64,000 nt of DNA. It comes from Sphaerisporangium fuscum (GTDB taxonomy: Bacteria; Actinomycetota; Actinomycetes; Streptosporangiales; Streptosporangiaceae). The DNA lies in assembly GCF_018531465.1 (NCBI RefSeq), contig NZ_JAHDTF010000012.1, positions 124,001-188,000 of the forward strand, in the 5' to 3' direction. Under the pieces are notes generated by a model. That model made no database searches and had not been told where the DNA came from. It saw only the letters and a program-made list of their open reading frames with translations. The position numbers and the translations under genes were made by a program. Shown here in pieces: positions 25,396-34,556 of the stretch; positions within the stretch are counted from its first letter, which is position 1; each line of letters starts with the position of its first letter.

Positions 25396-26046
25396 TCACG
25401 CGGCTGACACGAGGCCGAGCCTCGCGTGCATCCGTTCTCGGACCTCCGGCCATTCGCAGGCCAGGATGGAGTAGTACGCCGTATCTCGGACCGTATCGTC
25501 GGCGCCTCGACTGTCCGCCCGCCGCACGCCGTCCAGGCGTGCGCCGAGGGCCTCGATGGCGGCCCGGGAACGTAGGTTGCGTACGTCAGCCTTGAGGGTG
25601 ATGCGGTGGACCTGCCAGGTCTCGAAGGCGAGAGAGAGCATGAGGTACTTGCTCTCACGGTTCACGCTGGTGCCCTGGGCCGATGCGGCCAGCCAGGTGT
25701 AACCGATGTCCGCCACGGACGGGACCTCTCCCACCACGCCCCGCGTGCCCGGAGGCCACGGCAGGGGGCCCTGCCAGTACTCCAGGTGCATCAGACGGGT
25801 GGCACCGACGATTCTGTCGGTGTGCAGCCACCGGATGGCGAAGGGCAACGTGCGGCCCTCCGCCTGCTCAGCCAGAGCCGCCTCGACGTACGAGGTCATC
25901 TCTTCCCGGCCATCGGGAACCCGAGTGAAGGCGTAGGTGGAGCGGTCTTCACTCGCCGCGGCGACCAGGTCGTCGACCACCGCGAGGCTGAGTGGTTCCA
26001 GGCGCACGGAGCGCCCGGACAGGGTGACAAAAGCGGGCATGAGCAC
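25396..26046 (-). CDS. GNAT family acetyltransferase, RimJ/RimL-like
   Basis: A 216-residue acetyltransferase. The start LSGRSVRLEPLSLAVVDDLV, the middle VGATRLMHLEY, and a C-terminal VHRITLKADVRNLRSRAAIEALGA (in parts) are typical of ribosomal-protein-alanine acetyltransferase-like enzymes that act on N-termini or small molecules. I used GTG 26046, since AAGGAG lies about 10 bp upstream; ATG 26040 is equally possible. Confidence 0.8.
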   Translation of the reverse strand: MLMPAFVTLSGRSVRLEPLSLAVVDDLVAAASEDRSTYAFTRVPDGREEMTSYVEAALAEQAEGRTLPFAIRWLHTDRIVGATRLMHLEYWQGPLPWPPGTRGVVGEVPSVADIGYTWLAASAQGTSVNRESKYLMLSLAFETWQVHRITLKADVRNLRSRAAIEALGARLDGVRRADSRGADDTVRDTAYYSILACEWPEVRERMHARLGLVSAA

Positions 26047-26203
26047 ATGATGAGGGCTCCTTGGGAGACCCTGCACCAAATCGCGCTGAACATCTTGGTA
26101 GCCCTCGCGGCGGACAACGAGGAGAAGGGTAAAGTACCAGGTCAGAGGCCTGATCGTCGCCGCGTCTCCCAAGTCGCGAACGGTAAAGATTCGGCAATGA
26201 CGA

Positions 26204-27478
26204 TCACGAGGTCACGGGGTCGAGGGAAGCGGGGATCCAGGCGGCGAATTCGCCGGTCGCGGTGAACCTCGCGAGGGCCTCCTCCAGGTGCTCCAGGGAG
26301 GCGGTGACCCAGGGCAGATCGAGGGGCCGCTCGCTCTCCAGCGTGGCCGTCCGCTGCTCGTCGCCCTCGCCGTACAGCAGGCTCGTCGCCACGCGCACCC
26401 GCAGGTTCCCGGGCGCGTCACCGAAGGCCGTACCGGGCAGGACGCCCACACCGTGCTGCTCGAGCAGGGCCGAGGCGAGATCGTCGGAGGTGGCGAAGCT
26501 CCGCAGCGGGGCGAGGTCGGGGTAGAGGTAGAAGCCGCCCTGCGGGGAGTCGAGGACCGCGCCCGCCCTGGCGAAACGGTCGGCCACCGCCCGCGCCACC
26601 ACGCCGTGCAACCTCCTGCTCGCCGCGACGCGCTCGACGATCTCGACCGGCTCGGTGTAGGCGTACGCCGCCGCCTGCTGCACCGGGGCGGCCGGGCTCG
26701 ACCAGACCTCCGAGGCGATGGCGAGGAGCTTGTCGCGGAGCGGCACGGAGGTGAGCCGGGCGACGCCGATGCGCCACCCGCCGAGGGCCAGGCTCTTGCT
26801 CAGGCCACTGGTGATGATCGTGCGCTCCGGGGCGATCTCGGCCGGGCTGAGGAACGCCGCGGTCCCGTCGTGCACGAGATCCCGGTAGATCTCGTCGGAG
26901 ATGATCGTCAGGTCGAGTTCGCGGGCCAGTCGCGCCAGGCGCGTCACCGTCTCCGGGGTCGCCAGCCTGCCGGTGGGGTTGTCGGGCAGCGTGAGCAGGA
27001 TCGAGCCGACCGTGCGTCCCTGGGCGCGGGCGCGCAGGACGGCCTCCGCGACCCGGTCGGGGGCCGGCGTCCCCCCCTCGCCGGGGGGCGCGGGGACCAT
27101 GATCGGCCGGACGCCGGCGAGGGCCGCCTGGGCGGCGTACGTCACCCAGCTCGGCATGGGCAGCACGACGTCACCCCCGATGGCGAGCAGCAGGGCGTAA
27201 AGGAGGGGCTTGCTGCCGGGTCCGCTGACCACGAGCTCGGGATCGGTCGGGAGGCCGCGCCGCGCCCAGTAGCCCGCCGCCGCCTCGCGCAGGGCCGTCA
27301 CGCCGGCGACCGGACCGTAGCCGTTCTCCCGCGAGGCCTCGGCGAGCCGTTCGCGCAGCGCCGGGTGAACGGGCAGCCCCGCCTCGCCGAATGCGAGGTT
27401 CAGTACCCGCTGCCCGGCGCGACGTCTTCGGGCAATGTCCTCATTAGCGGCCAGAGTGGCGGAAAGAGTGACGTTCAT
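26204..27478 (-). CDS. PLP-dependent aminotransferase, class I/II
   Basis: A 424-residue fold-type I aminotransferase. The features are an N-terminal NLAFGEAGLPVHPAL segment, ENGYGPVAGVTALREAAAGY, the LLTLPDNPTG motif near residue 165 and ISDEIYRDLVHDG (Asp and Tyr for PLP). TSGLSKSLALGGWRIG, near residues 225-240, contains the Schiff-base lysine. The donor and acceptor are unknown. The ATG at 27478 has AGGAGG 7 bp upstream. It is divergent from a LysR regulator, which is its likely controller. Confidence 0.9.
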   Translation of the reverse strand: MNVTLSATLAANEDIARRRRAGQRVLNLAFGEAGLPVHPALRERLAEASRENGYGPVAGVTALREAAAGYWARRGLPTDPELVVSGPGSKPLLYALLLAIGGDVVLPMPSWVTYAAQAALAGVRPIMVPAPPGEGGTPAPDRVAEAVLRARAQGRTVGSILLTLPDNPTGRLATPETVTRLARLARELDLTIISDEIYRDLVHDGTAAFLSPAEIAPERTIITSGLSKSLALGGWRIGVARLTSVPLRDKLLAIASEVWSSPAAPVQQAAAYAYTEPVEIVERVAASRRLHGVVARAVADRFARAGAVLDSPQGGFYLYPDLAPLRSFATSDDLASALLEQHGVGVLPGTAFGDAPGNLRVRVATSLLYGEGDEQRTATLESERPLDLPWVTASLEHLEEALARFTATGEFAAWIPASLDPVTS

Positions 27479-27632
27479 GGTCAAAACCTCCTGGTACTGG
27501 GGGACGTGCCCAGCTTGGAGCGGTACATCCATCAGTACAAGCGAGGCTTTTCGGGGGTGACCGTAAGAAAACCCGATGCTCGGTGGCAGCCGGGCACGCC
27601 AGACTGGTCATTGGAAGACGTGAGGAGAACCG

Positions 27633-28574
27633 ATGCTCGACCTCCGGCGGCTGGCGCTGCTCTGCGAGTTCGCCCGCAGAGGGAGCATCGCCGCCACCGC
27701 CGCCGCCCTCGGATACAGCGCGTCGGCGGTCTCCCAGCAGCTGGCGACGCTGGAACGCGAGACCGGGGCCGTCCTGCTCGACCGCACCTCCCGCAGCGCC
27801 GAGCTCACCGACGCGGGGCACCGCCTGGTCGAGCACGCCGAACGGATCCTCGCCATGGCCGAGACCGCCGAGTCCGACCTGTCCGCCCACGAGGCCACCC
27901 CGTCGGGCCGGGTCGTGGTGACGGCCTTCCCCACGGCCGCGGTCGCGTTCGCCCCCGTGCTCGCGAGGTCGCTGCGGCGCCACACCTCGCTGTCCCTGCG
28001 GCTACGGCAGAGTCGCTCGGGGCGGGGCATGCGGGAGGTGCGGTCGGGCGAGGTCGACATCGCCCTGGTGGACGACTGGTACGGACGCGTGCGCGCCCGC
28101 GGCGACGACGTCCTGACCGTCTACCCGCTGCTGCGCGACCCCATCGTGCTCGTCGTGCCCCGGCGGCACCGCATGGCCGACCCCTCCGTCCCGGTCGACC
28201 TGTGGGAGCTGCGCGACGAACCCTGGATGGCGACGCCGGACGGCGAGCCGTCGCGAATGGCCGTCGACCGGCTGCTCGCGGAGGTCGGTGGCGCCCAGCC
28301 CGTGCCGTGGGAGTTCGAAGGGCTCGGAACGATACTCAGCCTCGTCGCCAAGGGCATCGGCATCGCCGCCGTGCCCGCGCTGGCGCTGGCGGCGGGCGTG
28401 CGCGGGGTCGCGGTACGGGAGTTCCCCGGCGACCCGGTCACCAGGGAGGTGCACGCCGTGGCCAGGGCCGCGAGCGTGAACCGGCCGTCGGTGGCGGCCA
28501 CCCTGCGGGCCCTGCACGTGGCCGCCCGCTACCTGTCGGCGGACCTGGCGCCGGTGCGGTTCTCGGCCGAGTGA
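27633..28574 (+). CDS. LysR family transcriptional regulator
   Basis: A 313-residue regulator with the LysR helix-turn-helix at residues 1-60 (LRRLALLCEFARRGSIAATA, then YSASAVSQQLATLE) and a periplasmic-binding-protein-like effector domain. It is divergently transcribed from the aminotransferase gene over a 154-bp gap, the usual arrangement for a LysR regulator and target. A GTGAGGAGAACCG sequence precedes the ATG at 27633. Confidence 0.92.
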   Translation: MLDLRRLALLCEFARRGSIAATAAALGYSASAVSQQLATLERETGAVLLDRTSRSAELTDAGHRLVEHAERILAMAETAESDLSAHEATPSGRVVVTAFPTAAVAFAPVLARSLRRHTSLSLRLRQSRSGRGMREVRSGEVDIALVDDWYGRVRARGDDVLTVYPLLRDPIVLVVPRRHRMADPSVPVDLWELRDEPWMATPDGEPSRMAVDRLLAEVGGAQPVPWEFEGLGTILSLVAKGIGIAAVPALALAAGVRGVAVREFPGDPVTREVHAVARAASVNRPSVAATLRALHVAARYLSADLAPVRFSAE

Positions 28575-28594
28575 CACTCCGCTGCCGTGAAAGA

Positions 28595-28630
28595 ACGCAT
28601 GCCGCGCCACCTCAGCGGTGCGGCATGCGT
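28595..28630. terminator. Hairpin terminator between convergent genes
   Basis: Arms ACGCATGCCGC (28595-28605) and GCGGCATGCGT (28620-28630) pair perfectly over 11 bp, separating the LysR gene from the SCO5389-family gene. Confidence 0.7.
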
Positions 28631-28647
28631 GACGAGTGTGGGCGCGA

Positions 28648-29034
28648 TCAGCAGTCGACGAGTTCCGGCTGCTGGTTGAGGATCTGGGCGCGGGCGGTGA
28701 CGAACTCCGCGTGCGCCTTCTCGGCGGCCGGGTCGAACACCGCGACCCGGTGGCAGTTCTGGAACGCCAGCCGTACGCCGAAGTGGCGCTCCAGCGCGCC
28801 GCGCATGGCGTCGCTGGCCATGCACCGCAGGAGCTGGCCGCGCGCTGCCTCGTCCGGCGGCGGGGTGTGGTTGTCGGCGAACTCGGCGCCGCTCTCCTGG
28901 CGTTGCCGTACCAGCCCGGTGATCAGCGACCAGGCGTAGGGGAGGGAGTCGCGGACGCAGGCGAGGAACGCCTCGTCGTCGACGTCACCCGCGCGGGCCT
29001 GGTCGAGGAGCTCGTTCGGAACGGTCAGCGACAT
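28648..29034 (-). CDS. SCO5389 family protein
   Basis: A 128-residue actinomycete-specific protein. The highly conserved stretch EFADNHTPPPDEAARGQLLR (about residues 50-69), followed by ALERHFGVRLAFQNCHRVAVF and ending LNQQPELVDC, identifies the SCO5389 family. Function is unknown. The ATP-binding gene lies 106 bp upstream on the same strand, so a functional pair is possible. A GAGAGGAG sequence precedes the ATG at 29034. Confidence 0.88.
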   Translation of the reverse strand: MSLTVPNELLDQARAGDVDDEAFLACVRDSLPYAWSLITGLVRQRQESGAEFADNHTPPPDEAARGQLLRCMASDAMRGALERHFGVRLAFQNCHRVAVFDPAAEKAHAEFVTARAQILNQQPELVDC

Positions 29035-29140
29035 GCTGTGTTTCTCCTCTCGGGAGGGACGAATCCGACGTTATGTGTGGCGTCGGATGGCTCCATGTGG
29101 CGTGACGGAGACAGTCACGTGGGCCACGCGACGCGGCCGG

Positions 29141-30097
29141 TCACCCGGCGGGGACCGTGGGGCGCTCGCCGAAGACGAACTCGGGGTCGATCTGCCGCAG
29201 CAGGTCTTCGCCGGTGGCCCTGTTGGCCCACGCCCGCGCGTTGCGCACGTGGAACTCGACGGTCTGACGGCCGAACTTCTCCCAGTCCTTCTTCTGGGCG
29301 CGCAGGTGGCTCATGAGCACGGTGAGGGCCTCCTGGTTGGCGGGCTCCAGGTCGTCGAGGGTGAAGGCGCGGCCCTGCTCCATGCCCCGGACGGCCGGCG
29401 AGTGCTCCAGGCACACCAGCAGGTCGTCGCCCACCTGCTCGCGGAGGAAGGCGACGTCGGCCTCGGTGTGCACCTTGTTGCCGACCACGGCGATCGGCAC
29501 GTCGAAGTCGCGGGCGTGGTCGCGGTACTGGCGGTAGACGCTCACGCCCTGGCGTGTCGGCTCGGCGACGAGGTAGGTCATGTCGAAGCGGGTGAACAGC
29601 CCCGAGGCGAAGGAGTCGCCGCCCGCCGTCATGTCGACGATGACGTACTCGTCGGGGCCGTCGACCAGGTGGTTCAGGAAGAGCTCCACGGCGCCCACCT
29701 TGGAGTGGTAGCAGGCGACGCCGAGGTCCTCCTCACTGAAGGGGCCGGTGACCATGAGGTCGAAGCCCTGGACCGTCGTGGCGAACCGGTCCATGAAGAA
29801 GGGGTCGGTGACGCCGACCAGCCGGGACCCGCGACCCGGCGGCGTTGTCTTCACCATCGAGGCGGCGGAGGTGATGCGCGGGTTGTCCCCCCGCAGGTAC
29901 TCCTTGATGTCGCCGATGTGGGTGCCGAGCGGCTCGGGCAGCTCGGACGGATCGAGCCCGAGGACCAGGCCGAGGTGCTGGTTGATATCGGCGTCGACGG
30001 CGACGACGGGACCGCCCTGCCGCGCGGCGTACCGGGCGAACAGCGACGACAGCGTCGTCTTGCCGCTGCCGCCCTTGCCGACGAAGGCAACTCTCAT
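29141..30097 (-). CDS. CooC/MinD-like P-loop ATPase
   Basis: A 318-residue SIMIBI-class ATPase. The deviant Walker A KGGSGKTTL (residues 8-16) is followed by VVAVDADINQHLGLVLGL, a Walker B-like VIVDMTAGGDSF near residue 155, and VVGNKV (guanine/adenine-specificity-type strand) near 200. This is the pattern of CooC/ParA maturation ATPases. The client is unknown; no nickel or cobalt enzyme is adjacent. The gene is followed by the SCO5389-family gene. Confidence 0.85.
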   Translation of the reverse strand: MRVAFVGKGGSGKTTLSSLFARYAARQGGPVVAVDADINQHLGLVLGLDPSELPEPLGTHIGDIKEYLRGDNPRITSAASMVKTTPPGRGSRLVGVTDPFFMDRFATTVQGFDLMVTGPFSEEDLGVACYHSKVGAVELFLNHLVDGPDEYVIVDMTAGGDSFASGLFTRFDMTYLVAEPTRQGVSVYRQYRDHARDFDVPIAVVGNKVHTEADVAFLREQVGDDLLVCLEHSPAVRGMEQGRAFTLDDLEPANQEALTVLMSHLRAQKKDWEKFGRQTVEFHVRNARAWANRATGEDLLRQIDPEFVFGERPTVPAG

Positions 30098-30385
30098 ACG
30101 TCGGATCCAATCTGATTATGAAAACCATTGCAAGTACCGAGGCCTTCATCATGCCACGCCCGGGGATCGCGCACTCCCGATTCCGCTGTTCAGGGACGCC
30201 TCTGCCTGCAGCAGGCCCCGTTTTCCGCAGGGGTGACGTGCTGCAGCGGCGTCGTCCACAAGGGCGGTGGTTGTCCACAGGACCTGGCGGGCAGTCGGGA
30301 GTTGTCCACAGGGAGTCGAGGATGGTCAGCGCGGACGGCAGGGGTTGAGTAGGGTTCCTGTCGTCCTGCGGTACTACAACAAGGG
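30098..30385. other. Intergenic region with DnaA-box-like repeats
   Basis: About 290 bp between the ATPase gene and the divergent APC permease gene. It contains three DnaA-box-like 9-mers in the same orientation: TCGTCCACA (30252), TTGTCCACA (30271) and TTGTCCACA (30302). No gene is present. Confidence 0.6.
30252..30310 (+). promoter_or_regulatory. DnaA-box cluster
   Basis: Three sites in 59 bp, all in the same orientation. Two are identical to the actinomycete DnaA-box consensus TTGTCCACA (30271-30279 and 30302-30310); the first, TCGTCCACA, differs by one base. They lie 76-134 bp upstream of the permease gene. Confidence 0.6.
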
Positions 30386-32329
30386 GTGACAGGGGTGGCC
30401 ACGACATCCACTCCGCCGGCGACGGGGCGGCGCGCCGACGACAAGCTGCGTGCGTGGCTGCTGCACGGCCTGCTCCAATCCGATCGCAAGGCCGTGGGGC
30501 AGCACGCCGATCCCGCGCCCCACGAGCAGCACCAGTGGTGGCAGGTCATGTGCCTCACCGGTGTCGACTACTTCTCCACGCTCGGCTACCAGCCGGGCAT
30601 CGCGGCGCTCGCCGCCGGCTCGCTGTCCCCCATCGCCACGCTCCTGCTGGTGGCGCTCACGCTGTTCGGCGCGCTGCCGACCTATCGCGCAGTGGCCGCC
30701 GAGAGCCCCCACGGCCTCGGCTCGCTGTCGATGCTCGAAGGGCTTCTGCCGGGGTGGCGCGGCAAGCTCCTCGTGCTGTTCCTGCTCGGGTTCGTCGCCA
30801 CGGCGTTCGTCATCACGATCACGCTCTCGGCGGCCGACGCGACCGCCCACATCGTCGAGAACCCCTTCGTGCCCGACTTCTTCGACGGGTGGAGAGTCCC
30901 GATCACCCTGGTGCTCATCGCCCTGCTGGGCCTGATCTTCCTGGGTGGCTTCAGCGAGGCGATCGGGCTCGCCGTCATCCTCGTGGCCGTCTACCTCGTG
31001 CTGAACGTCGTCGTGGTGGTCACCGCCGTCATCCAGGCCGTCTCCCACCCCGCGCTGGTGGGCGACTGGGAGCACGCGCTCACCACCGAGCACTCGGGGC
31101 CGCTCGCGATGATCGCCGTCTCGCTGTACGTCATGCCGAAGCTCGCGCTCGGCCTTTCGGGTTTCGAGACCGGCGTCGCGGTCATGCCGCTCGTCAAGGG
31201 CGACCTCCAGCAGCGTGTCAAGGGCGCCCGGCGGCTTCTCACCACGGCGGCGCTGATCATGAGCGTCTTCCTGATCGCGAGCAGCTTCGCGACCAGCGTG
31301 CTGATCCCGGCCAAGGAGTTCCAGCCGGGAGGCAAGGCCAGCGGGCGCGCCCTGGCCTACCTCGCCCACACCAACCTCGGCGACCTCTTCGGCACGCTGT
31401 ACGACCTGAGCACGATCGCGATCCTCTGGTTCGCCGGGGCCTCCGCCATGGCGGGGCTGCTCAACATCGTGCCGCGCTACCTCCCGCGGTACGGCATGGC
31501 CCCCGACTGGACCCGTGCCGTACGGCCGCTGGTCCTGGTCTTCACCGCCATCGCCTTCGCCATCACGATCTTCTTCCACGCCGGCGTCGAGGAGCAGGGC
31601 GGCGCGTACGCCACGGGGGTGCTCGCGCTCATCCTGTCGGCCGCGGTCGCGGTGACGCTCTCCTCCTGGCAGCAGCGCCGCACCGGTCGCGCGGCCGCGT
31701 TCGGCCTCGTGGCGCTGATCCTCGCCTACACGGCCGTCGCGAACATCATCGAGCGGCCCGACGGCCTGAAGATCGCGTTCTTCTTCGTCGTGGCCATCGT
31801 CGTCACCTCGCTCATCTCCCGGGCCACCCGCTCCACCGAGCTGCGGGTCAGTGCCATCGAGCTGGACGAGGAGGCGAAGAAGATGATCGACGTCCCCGGC
31901 AAGATCCGCATCATCGCCAACGAGCCGGACGCGCGCGACGAGAAGGAGTACGCCGACAAGGACTACGAGACCCGGCGCAACCACCACCTGCCTGAGGACG
32001 AGCCCCTGCTGTTCCTGGAGGTGACGGTCGGCGACGCCTCAGAGTTCCACTCCGAGCTGTGCGTGCAGGGCGAGGAACGGCACGGTTACAAGATCCTGCG
32101 AGTGTCGGGCGCCACCGTCTCCAACACGATCGCGGCGGTCCTGCTCCACATCCGCGACGAGACGGGCAAGCTGCCGCACATCTACTTCCACTGGTCCGAG
32201 GGCAACCCGGTTGCCGCCCTCCTGCGCTACCTCGTCTTCGGCGGCGGCGACGTCGCCCCCCTCACCCGCGAAGTCCTCCGCCAAGCCGAACCCGACGACA
32301 CCCGCCGCCCCCCGGTCCACGTGGGCTGA
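30386..32329 (+). CDS. APC family permease with cytoplasmic tail
   Basis: A 647-residue transporter. After a hydrophilic N-terminus, the segment [15 protein letters not shown] (about residues 59-73) opens the first helix in the style of APC amino-acid permeases. About 12 hydrophobic segments run to residue 480, followed by a 165-residue charged cytoplasmic domain (starting [15 protein letters not shown]) that may bind a regulator or nucleotide. The substrate (amino acid or cation) is unknown. The GTG at 30386 follows ACAAGG; GTG 30395 is an alternative. A DnaA-box cluster is upstream. It ends 14 bp before the convergent Rrf2 gene. Confidence 0.82.
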   Translation: MTGVATTSTPPATGRRADDKLRAWLLHGLLQSDRKAVGQHADPAPHEQHQWWQVMCLTGVDYFSTLGYQPGIAALAAGSLSPIATLLLVALTLFGALPTYRAVAAESPHGLGSLSMLEGLLPGWRGKLLVLFLLGFVATAFVITITLSAADATAHIVENPFVPDFFDGWRVPITLVLIALLGLIFLGGFSEAIGLAVILVAVYLVLNVVVVVTAVIQAVSHPALVGDWEHALTTEHSGPLAMIAVSLYVMPKLALGLSGFETGVAVMPLVKGDLQQRVKGARRLLTTAALIMSVFLIASSFATSVLIPAKEFQPGGKASGRALAYLAHTNLGDLFGTLYDLSTIAILWFAGASAMAGLLNIVPRYLPRYGMAPDWTRAVRPLVLVFTAIAFAITIFFHAGVEEQGGAYATGVLALILSAAVAVTLSSWQQRRTGRAAAFGLVALILAYTAVANIIERPDGLKIAFFFVVAIVVTSLISRATRSTELRVSAIELDEEAKKMIDVPGKIRIIANEPDARDEKEYADKDYETRRNHHLPEDEPLLFLEVTVGDASEFHSELCVQGEERHGYKILRVSGATVSNTIAAVLLHIRDETGKLPHIYFHWSEGNPVAALLRYLVFGGGDVAPLTREVLRQAEPDDTRRPPVHVG

Positions 32330-32347
32330 CCCCGCACCGCGGGTCAG
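32326..32347. terminator. Small hairpin spanning two convergent stops
   Basis: CTGACCCCGC and GCGGGTCAG pair with a 3-nt loop and one bulge, and include both the permease and Rrf2 stop codons. It is a compact bidirectional terminator candidate. Confidence 0.5.
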
Positions 32348-32739
32348 GACAGGGGCGGCAGGGAGCCGCTGGCGATGTGGGCCAGGGTGATCTCGGTCAG
32401 CGTCTCGTTCTCGAAGGCGCGCAGGGCGGACCACACGTCGGCCAGCGGCCCGGCCACCCCGGGGAACCGCTCGCTGTGCGAGGGCACGCCCTCGATCACG
32501 ACGATGATGTCGGCGAGCGTGATCTCGGTGGCCGGCCGCGCGAGCCAGTAACCCCCCTCGGGGCCTCGCTGGCTCTCGATGAGCCCGGCGCGCCGCAGCT
32601 GGAGCAGGATGTTGTCCAGGAATCTGCGGGGGATGTCCTGCGAGCTCGCGATCCGTTCCGCCGGTACGGGGCCCGGGGGAGCGGCCGCGAGCTCGGCGGC
32701 GGCACGCAGGGCGTACTGGGTTCTCGCGGAGATCCGCAT
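32344..32739 (-). CDS. Rrf2 family transcriptional regulator
   Basis: A 131-residue regulator. MRISARTQYALRAAAELA and SSQDIPRRFLDNILLQLRRAG (in parts) are the Rrf2 winged-helix signature, and RGPEGGYWLARPATEITLADI matches the wing and linker. No cysteines are present, so it is not an Fe-S IscR-type protein but closer to CymR-type sulfur regulators. It is the last gene of the sulfonate ABC operon, and its start shares one base with the permease stop (TGATG). It probably binds the palindrome in front of the operon. Confidence 0.92.
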   Translation of the reverse strand: MRISARTQYALRAAAELAAAPPGPVPAERIASSQDIPRRFLDNILLQLRRAGLIESQRGPEGGYWLARPATEITLADIIVVIEGVPSHSERFPGVAGPLADVWSALRAFENETLTEITLAHIASGSLPPLS

Positions 32740-33668
32740 CAGCCGACGCGCTGGTCCAGTCCCCAGCGGCGCCGGAGAGCGTTGTCGGCCGCGCCGAACA
32801 ACATGTCGACGACGATGCCGATGACGAGGATCACGATCATCGTGGCCAGCAGGCCGGGGGCGTCGGACAGCTCCCGGGCGTTGTCGAGCTGCTCGCCGAT
32901 CGACGTCTGGTGCGCGATGATCACCAGGAGTTCGCCCGCCATGAGCGACCGCCACGCGAAGGCCCACCCCTGTTTGAGCCCCGAAAGGAACGACGGCAGC
33001 GAGGCCGGCAGGATGACGTGCCGGTACAGCGCGAGCCGCCGCAGGCCGAGGATGTGCCCGGCGCGCAGCAGGATCGGCGGGGTGTAGTCGACCCCGGCGA
33101 TCAGCCCGTTCGCGATGGACGGCGCCGCGCCGAGGACGACCACGAACAGGATCGCGCTCTCGCTCAGCTTGAACAGCAGGATCGCCAGTGGGAACCACGC
33201 GATCGACGGCATGGTCTGCAGCCCGGTGATCAGCGAGCCGAACGCCGCCCGCAGAGGACGTACGCGCGACACCGCCGCCCCGATGACGAGCCCGACGAGC
33301 ACCGCTATCGCGAACCCGGTTATCGCCCGGCGCATGGTGACGGCGACGGCGTCGTAGAACTCGGGATCCCCCAGACGGTGCCCCAGCTCCTGCAAGACGG
33401 TGACGGGGCCGGGGAAGACGTACTCCGGCCGCCACCCGCTGAGGGTCACCACCTCCCAGACGGCGAGGACCAGCACGACGGCCGACAGCATCGGCCAGAC
33501 GCGTGCCCAGACGCGCGCGGCGACCCCGCGCCGTTCCCGGCCGGACAGCTCGAGGGCGTCCAGGCCCGCGAGCTGCTGGGAGAGGTCTGTCGCCCCGGCT
33601 CCGGACGGCTGTTGCCCGGGGGACGTCTCCAGTGCGCCGGTGGTCGAAGGACCGGTCGTCATGCTCAC
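32739..33668 (-). CDS. ABC transporter permease, aliphatic sulfonate/taurine type
   Basis: A 309-residue inner-membrane subunit with a Pro/Gly-rich N-terminal extension of about 50 residues and six hydrophobic segments. The EAA-type loop is recognisable around HILGLRRLALYRHVILPASLP (residues about 200-221). VLILPASLPSFL-like and AFAWRSLMAGELL segments are typical of SsuC/TauC. The GTG at 33668 overlaps the ATPase stop (GTGA); ATG 33662 is an alternative. It works with the neighbouring ATPase and binding protein. Confidence 0.9.
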   Translation of the reverse strand: MSMTTGPSTTGALETSPGQQPSGAGATDLSQQLAGLDALELSGRERRGVAARVWARVWPMLSAVVLVLAVWEVVTLSGWRPEYVFPGPVTVLQELGHRLGDPEFYDAVAVTMRRAITGFAIAVLVGLVIGAAVSRVRPLRAAFGSLITGLQTMPSIAWFPLAILLFKLSESAILFVVVLGAAPSIANGLIAGVDYTPPILLRAGHILGLRRLALYRHVILPASLPSFLSGLKQGWAFAWRSLMAGELLVIIAHQTSIGEQLDNARELSDAPGLLATMIVILVIGIVVDMLFGAADNALRRRWGLDQRVG

Positions 33669-34525
33669 CCCTTCACCTCTCCGTGTCCGCCGGGTGCATG
33701 GGCCTGCTTCGCGCCGGCGTGGCGCAGGACCTCCTGCCGCAGCCGTTCGGTGATGCCCGCCGCCAGCTCGGCCACCTCGCCGGAGTCGGTACGGCGCGGG
33801 CGCGGCAGCGTGACGGGGAACTCCTGGATCACCGTGCCGGGACGGCTGCTGAGCAGCACCACGCGGTCGCCGAGGCGTACGGCCTCGCGCACGTTGTGGG
33901 TCACGAACAGCACCGACAGCCCGCGTTCGCGCCAGATCCGCTCCAGCTCGTCGTGGAGCAGGTCACGGGTCATGGCGTCGAGGGCGCCGAAGGGCTCGTC
34001 CATGAGGAGCACGTCGGCGTCCTGGGCCAGGGCCCTGGCGAGCGCGACGCGCTGGCGCATGCCGCCGGACAGCTCGTGCGGGCGCTTGTCGCCGAAGCCG
34101 CCCAGGTGGACGATCTCCAGCAGCTCCTCCGCGCGCCTGCGGCGGTCCTTCCTGGTGGTCCGCGGCGCGCCCGTCGAGCCGTTCGCCGAGGTTCCGGTCA
34201 CCCGCAGGGCCAGCTCGATGTTGGCCGAGACGGTGAGCCAGGGGAAGAGCGCGGGCTCCTGGAACATCATCGCGATGCGCCCGCCCCCGGTGTCGATCTC
34301 ACCGGCCGTCGGACGGTCGAGCGCGGCCACGAGATTGAGCAGTGTGCTCTTGCCGCACCCCGACGCGCCCAGCAGGCAGACGAACTCGCCCTTGCCGACC
34401 GACAGCGTCACGCGGTCGAGGGCCAGGAGCTCTCTGCCGTACACCTTGGACACCGCGTCCAGCCGGACCGCGGGCTCGTGCCCGTCGGCCCGGCCGGCCT
34501 GCAGCTCCTGAGCGGGAGCCGTCAC
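33665..34525 (-). CDS. ABC transporter ATP-binding protein, sulfonate/nitrate/taurine type
   Basis: A 286-residue ATPase. Walker A is GASGCGKST (about residues 53-61), the Q-loop MFQEPALFPW, the signature LSGGMRQRVALARAL (near 152), Walker B VLLMDEPFGALD and the switch THNVREAV. The sequence is SsuB/TauB-like. An Arg/Thr-rich insertion (residues about 112-131) is unusual for the family. It overlaps the permease gene by 4 bp and lies 31 bp after the substrate-binding protein gene. Confidence 0.92.
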   Translation of the reverse strand: MTAPAQELQAGRADGHEPAVRLDAVSKVYGRELLALDRVTLSVGKGEFVCLLGASGCGKSTLLNLVAALDRPTAGEIDTGGGRIAMMFQEPALFPWLTVSANIELALRVTGTSANGSTGAPRTTRKDRRRRAEELLEIVHLGGFGDKRPHELSGGMRQRVALARALAQDADVLLMDEPFGALDAMTRDLLHDELERIWRERGLSVLFVTHNVREAVRLGDRVVLLSSRPGTVIQEFPVTLPRPRRTDSGEVAELAAGITERLRQEVLRHAGAKQAHAPGGHGEVKG

Positions 34526-34556
34526 TTCGCCTCCTGCGTGGTCGCCTGGATGGTGG

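Noticed and set aside
26288..28939. 883-codon plus-strand frame
   Set aside because: Runs antisense through the aminotransferase gene and out of frame through the LysR gene; no motifs.
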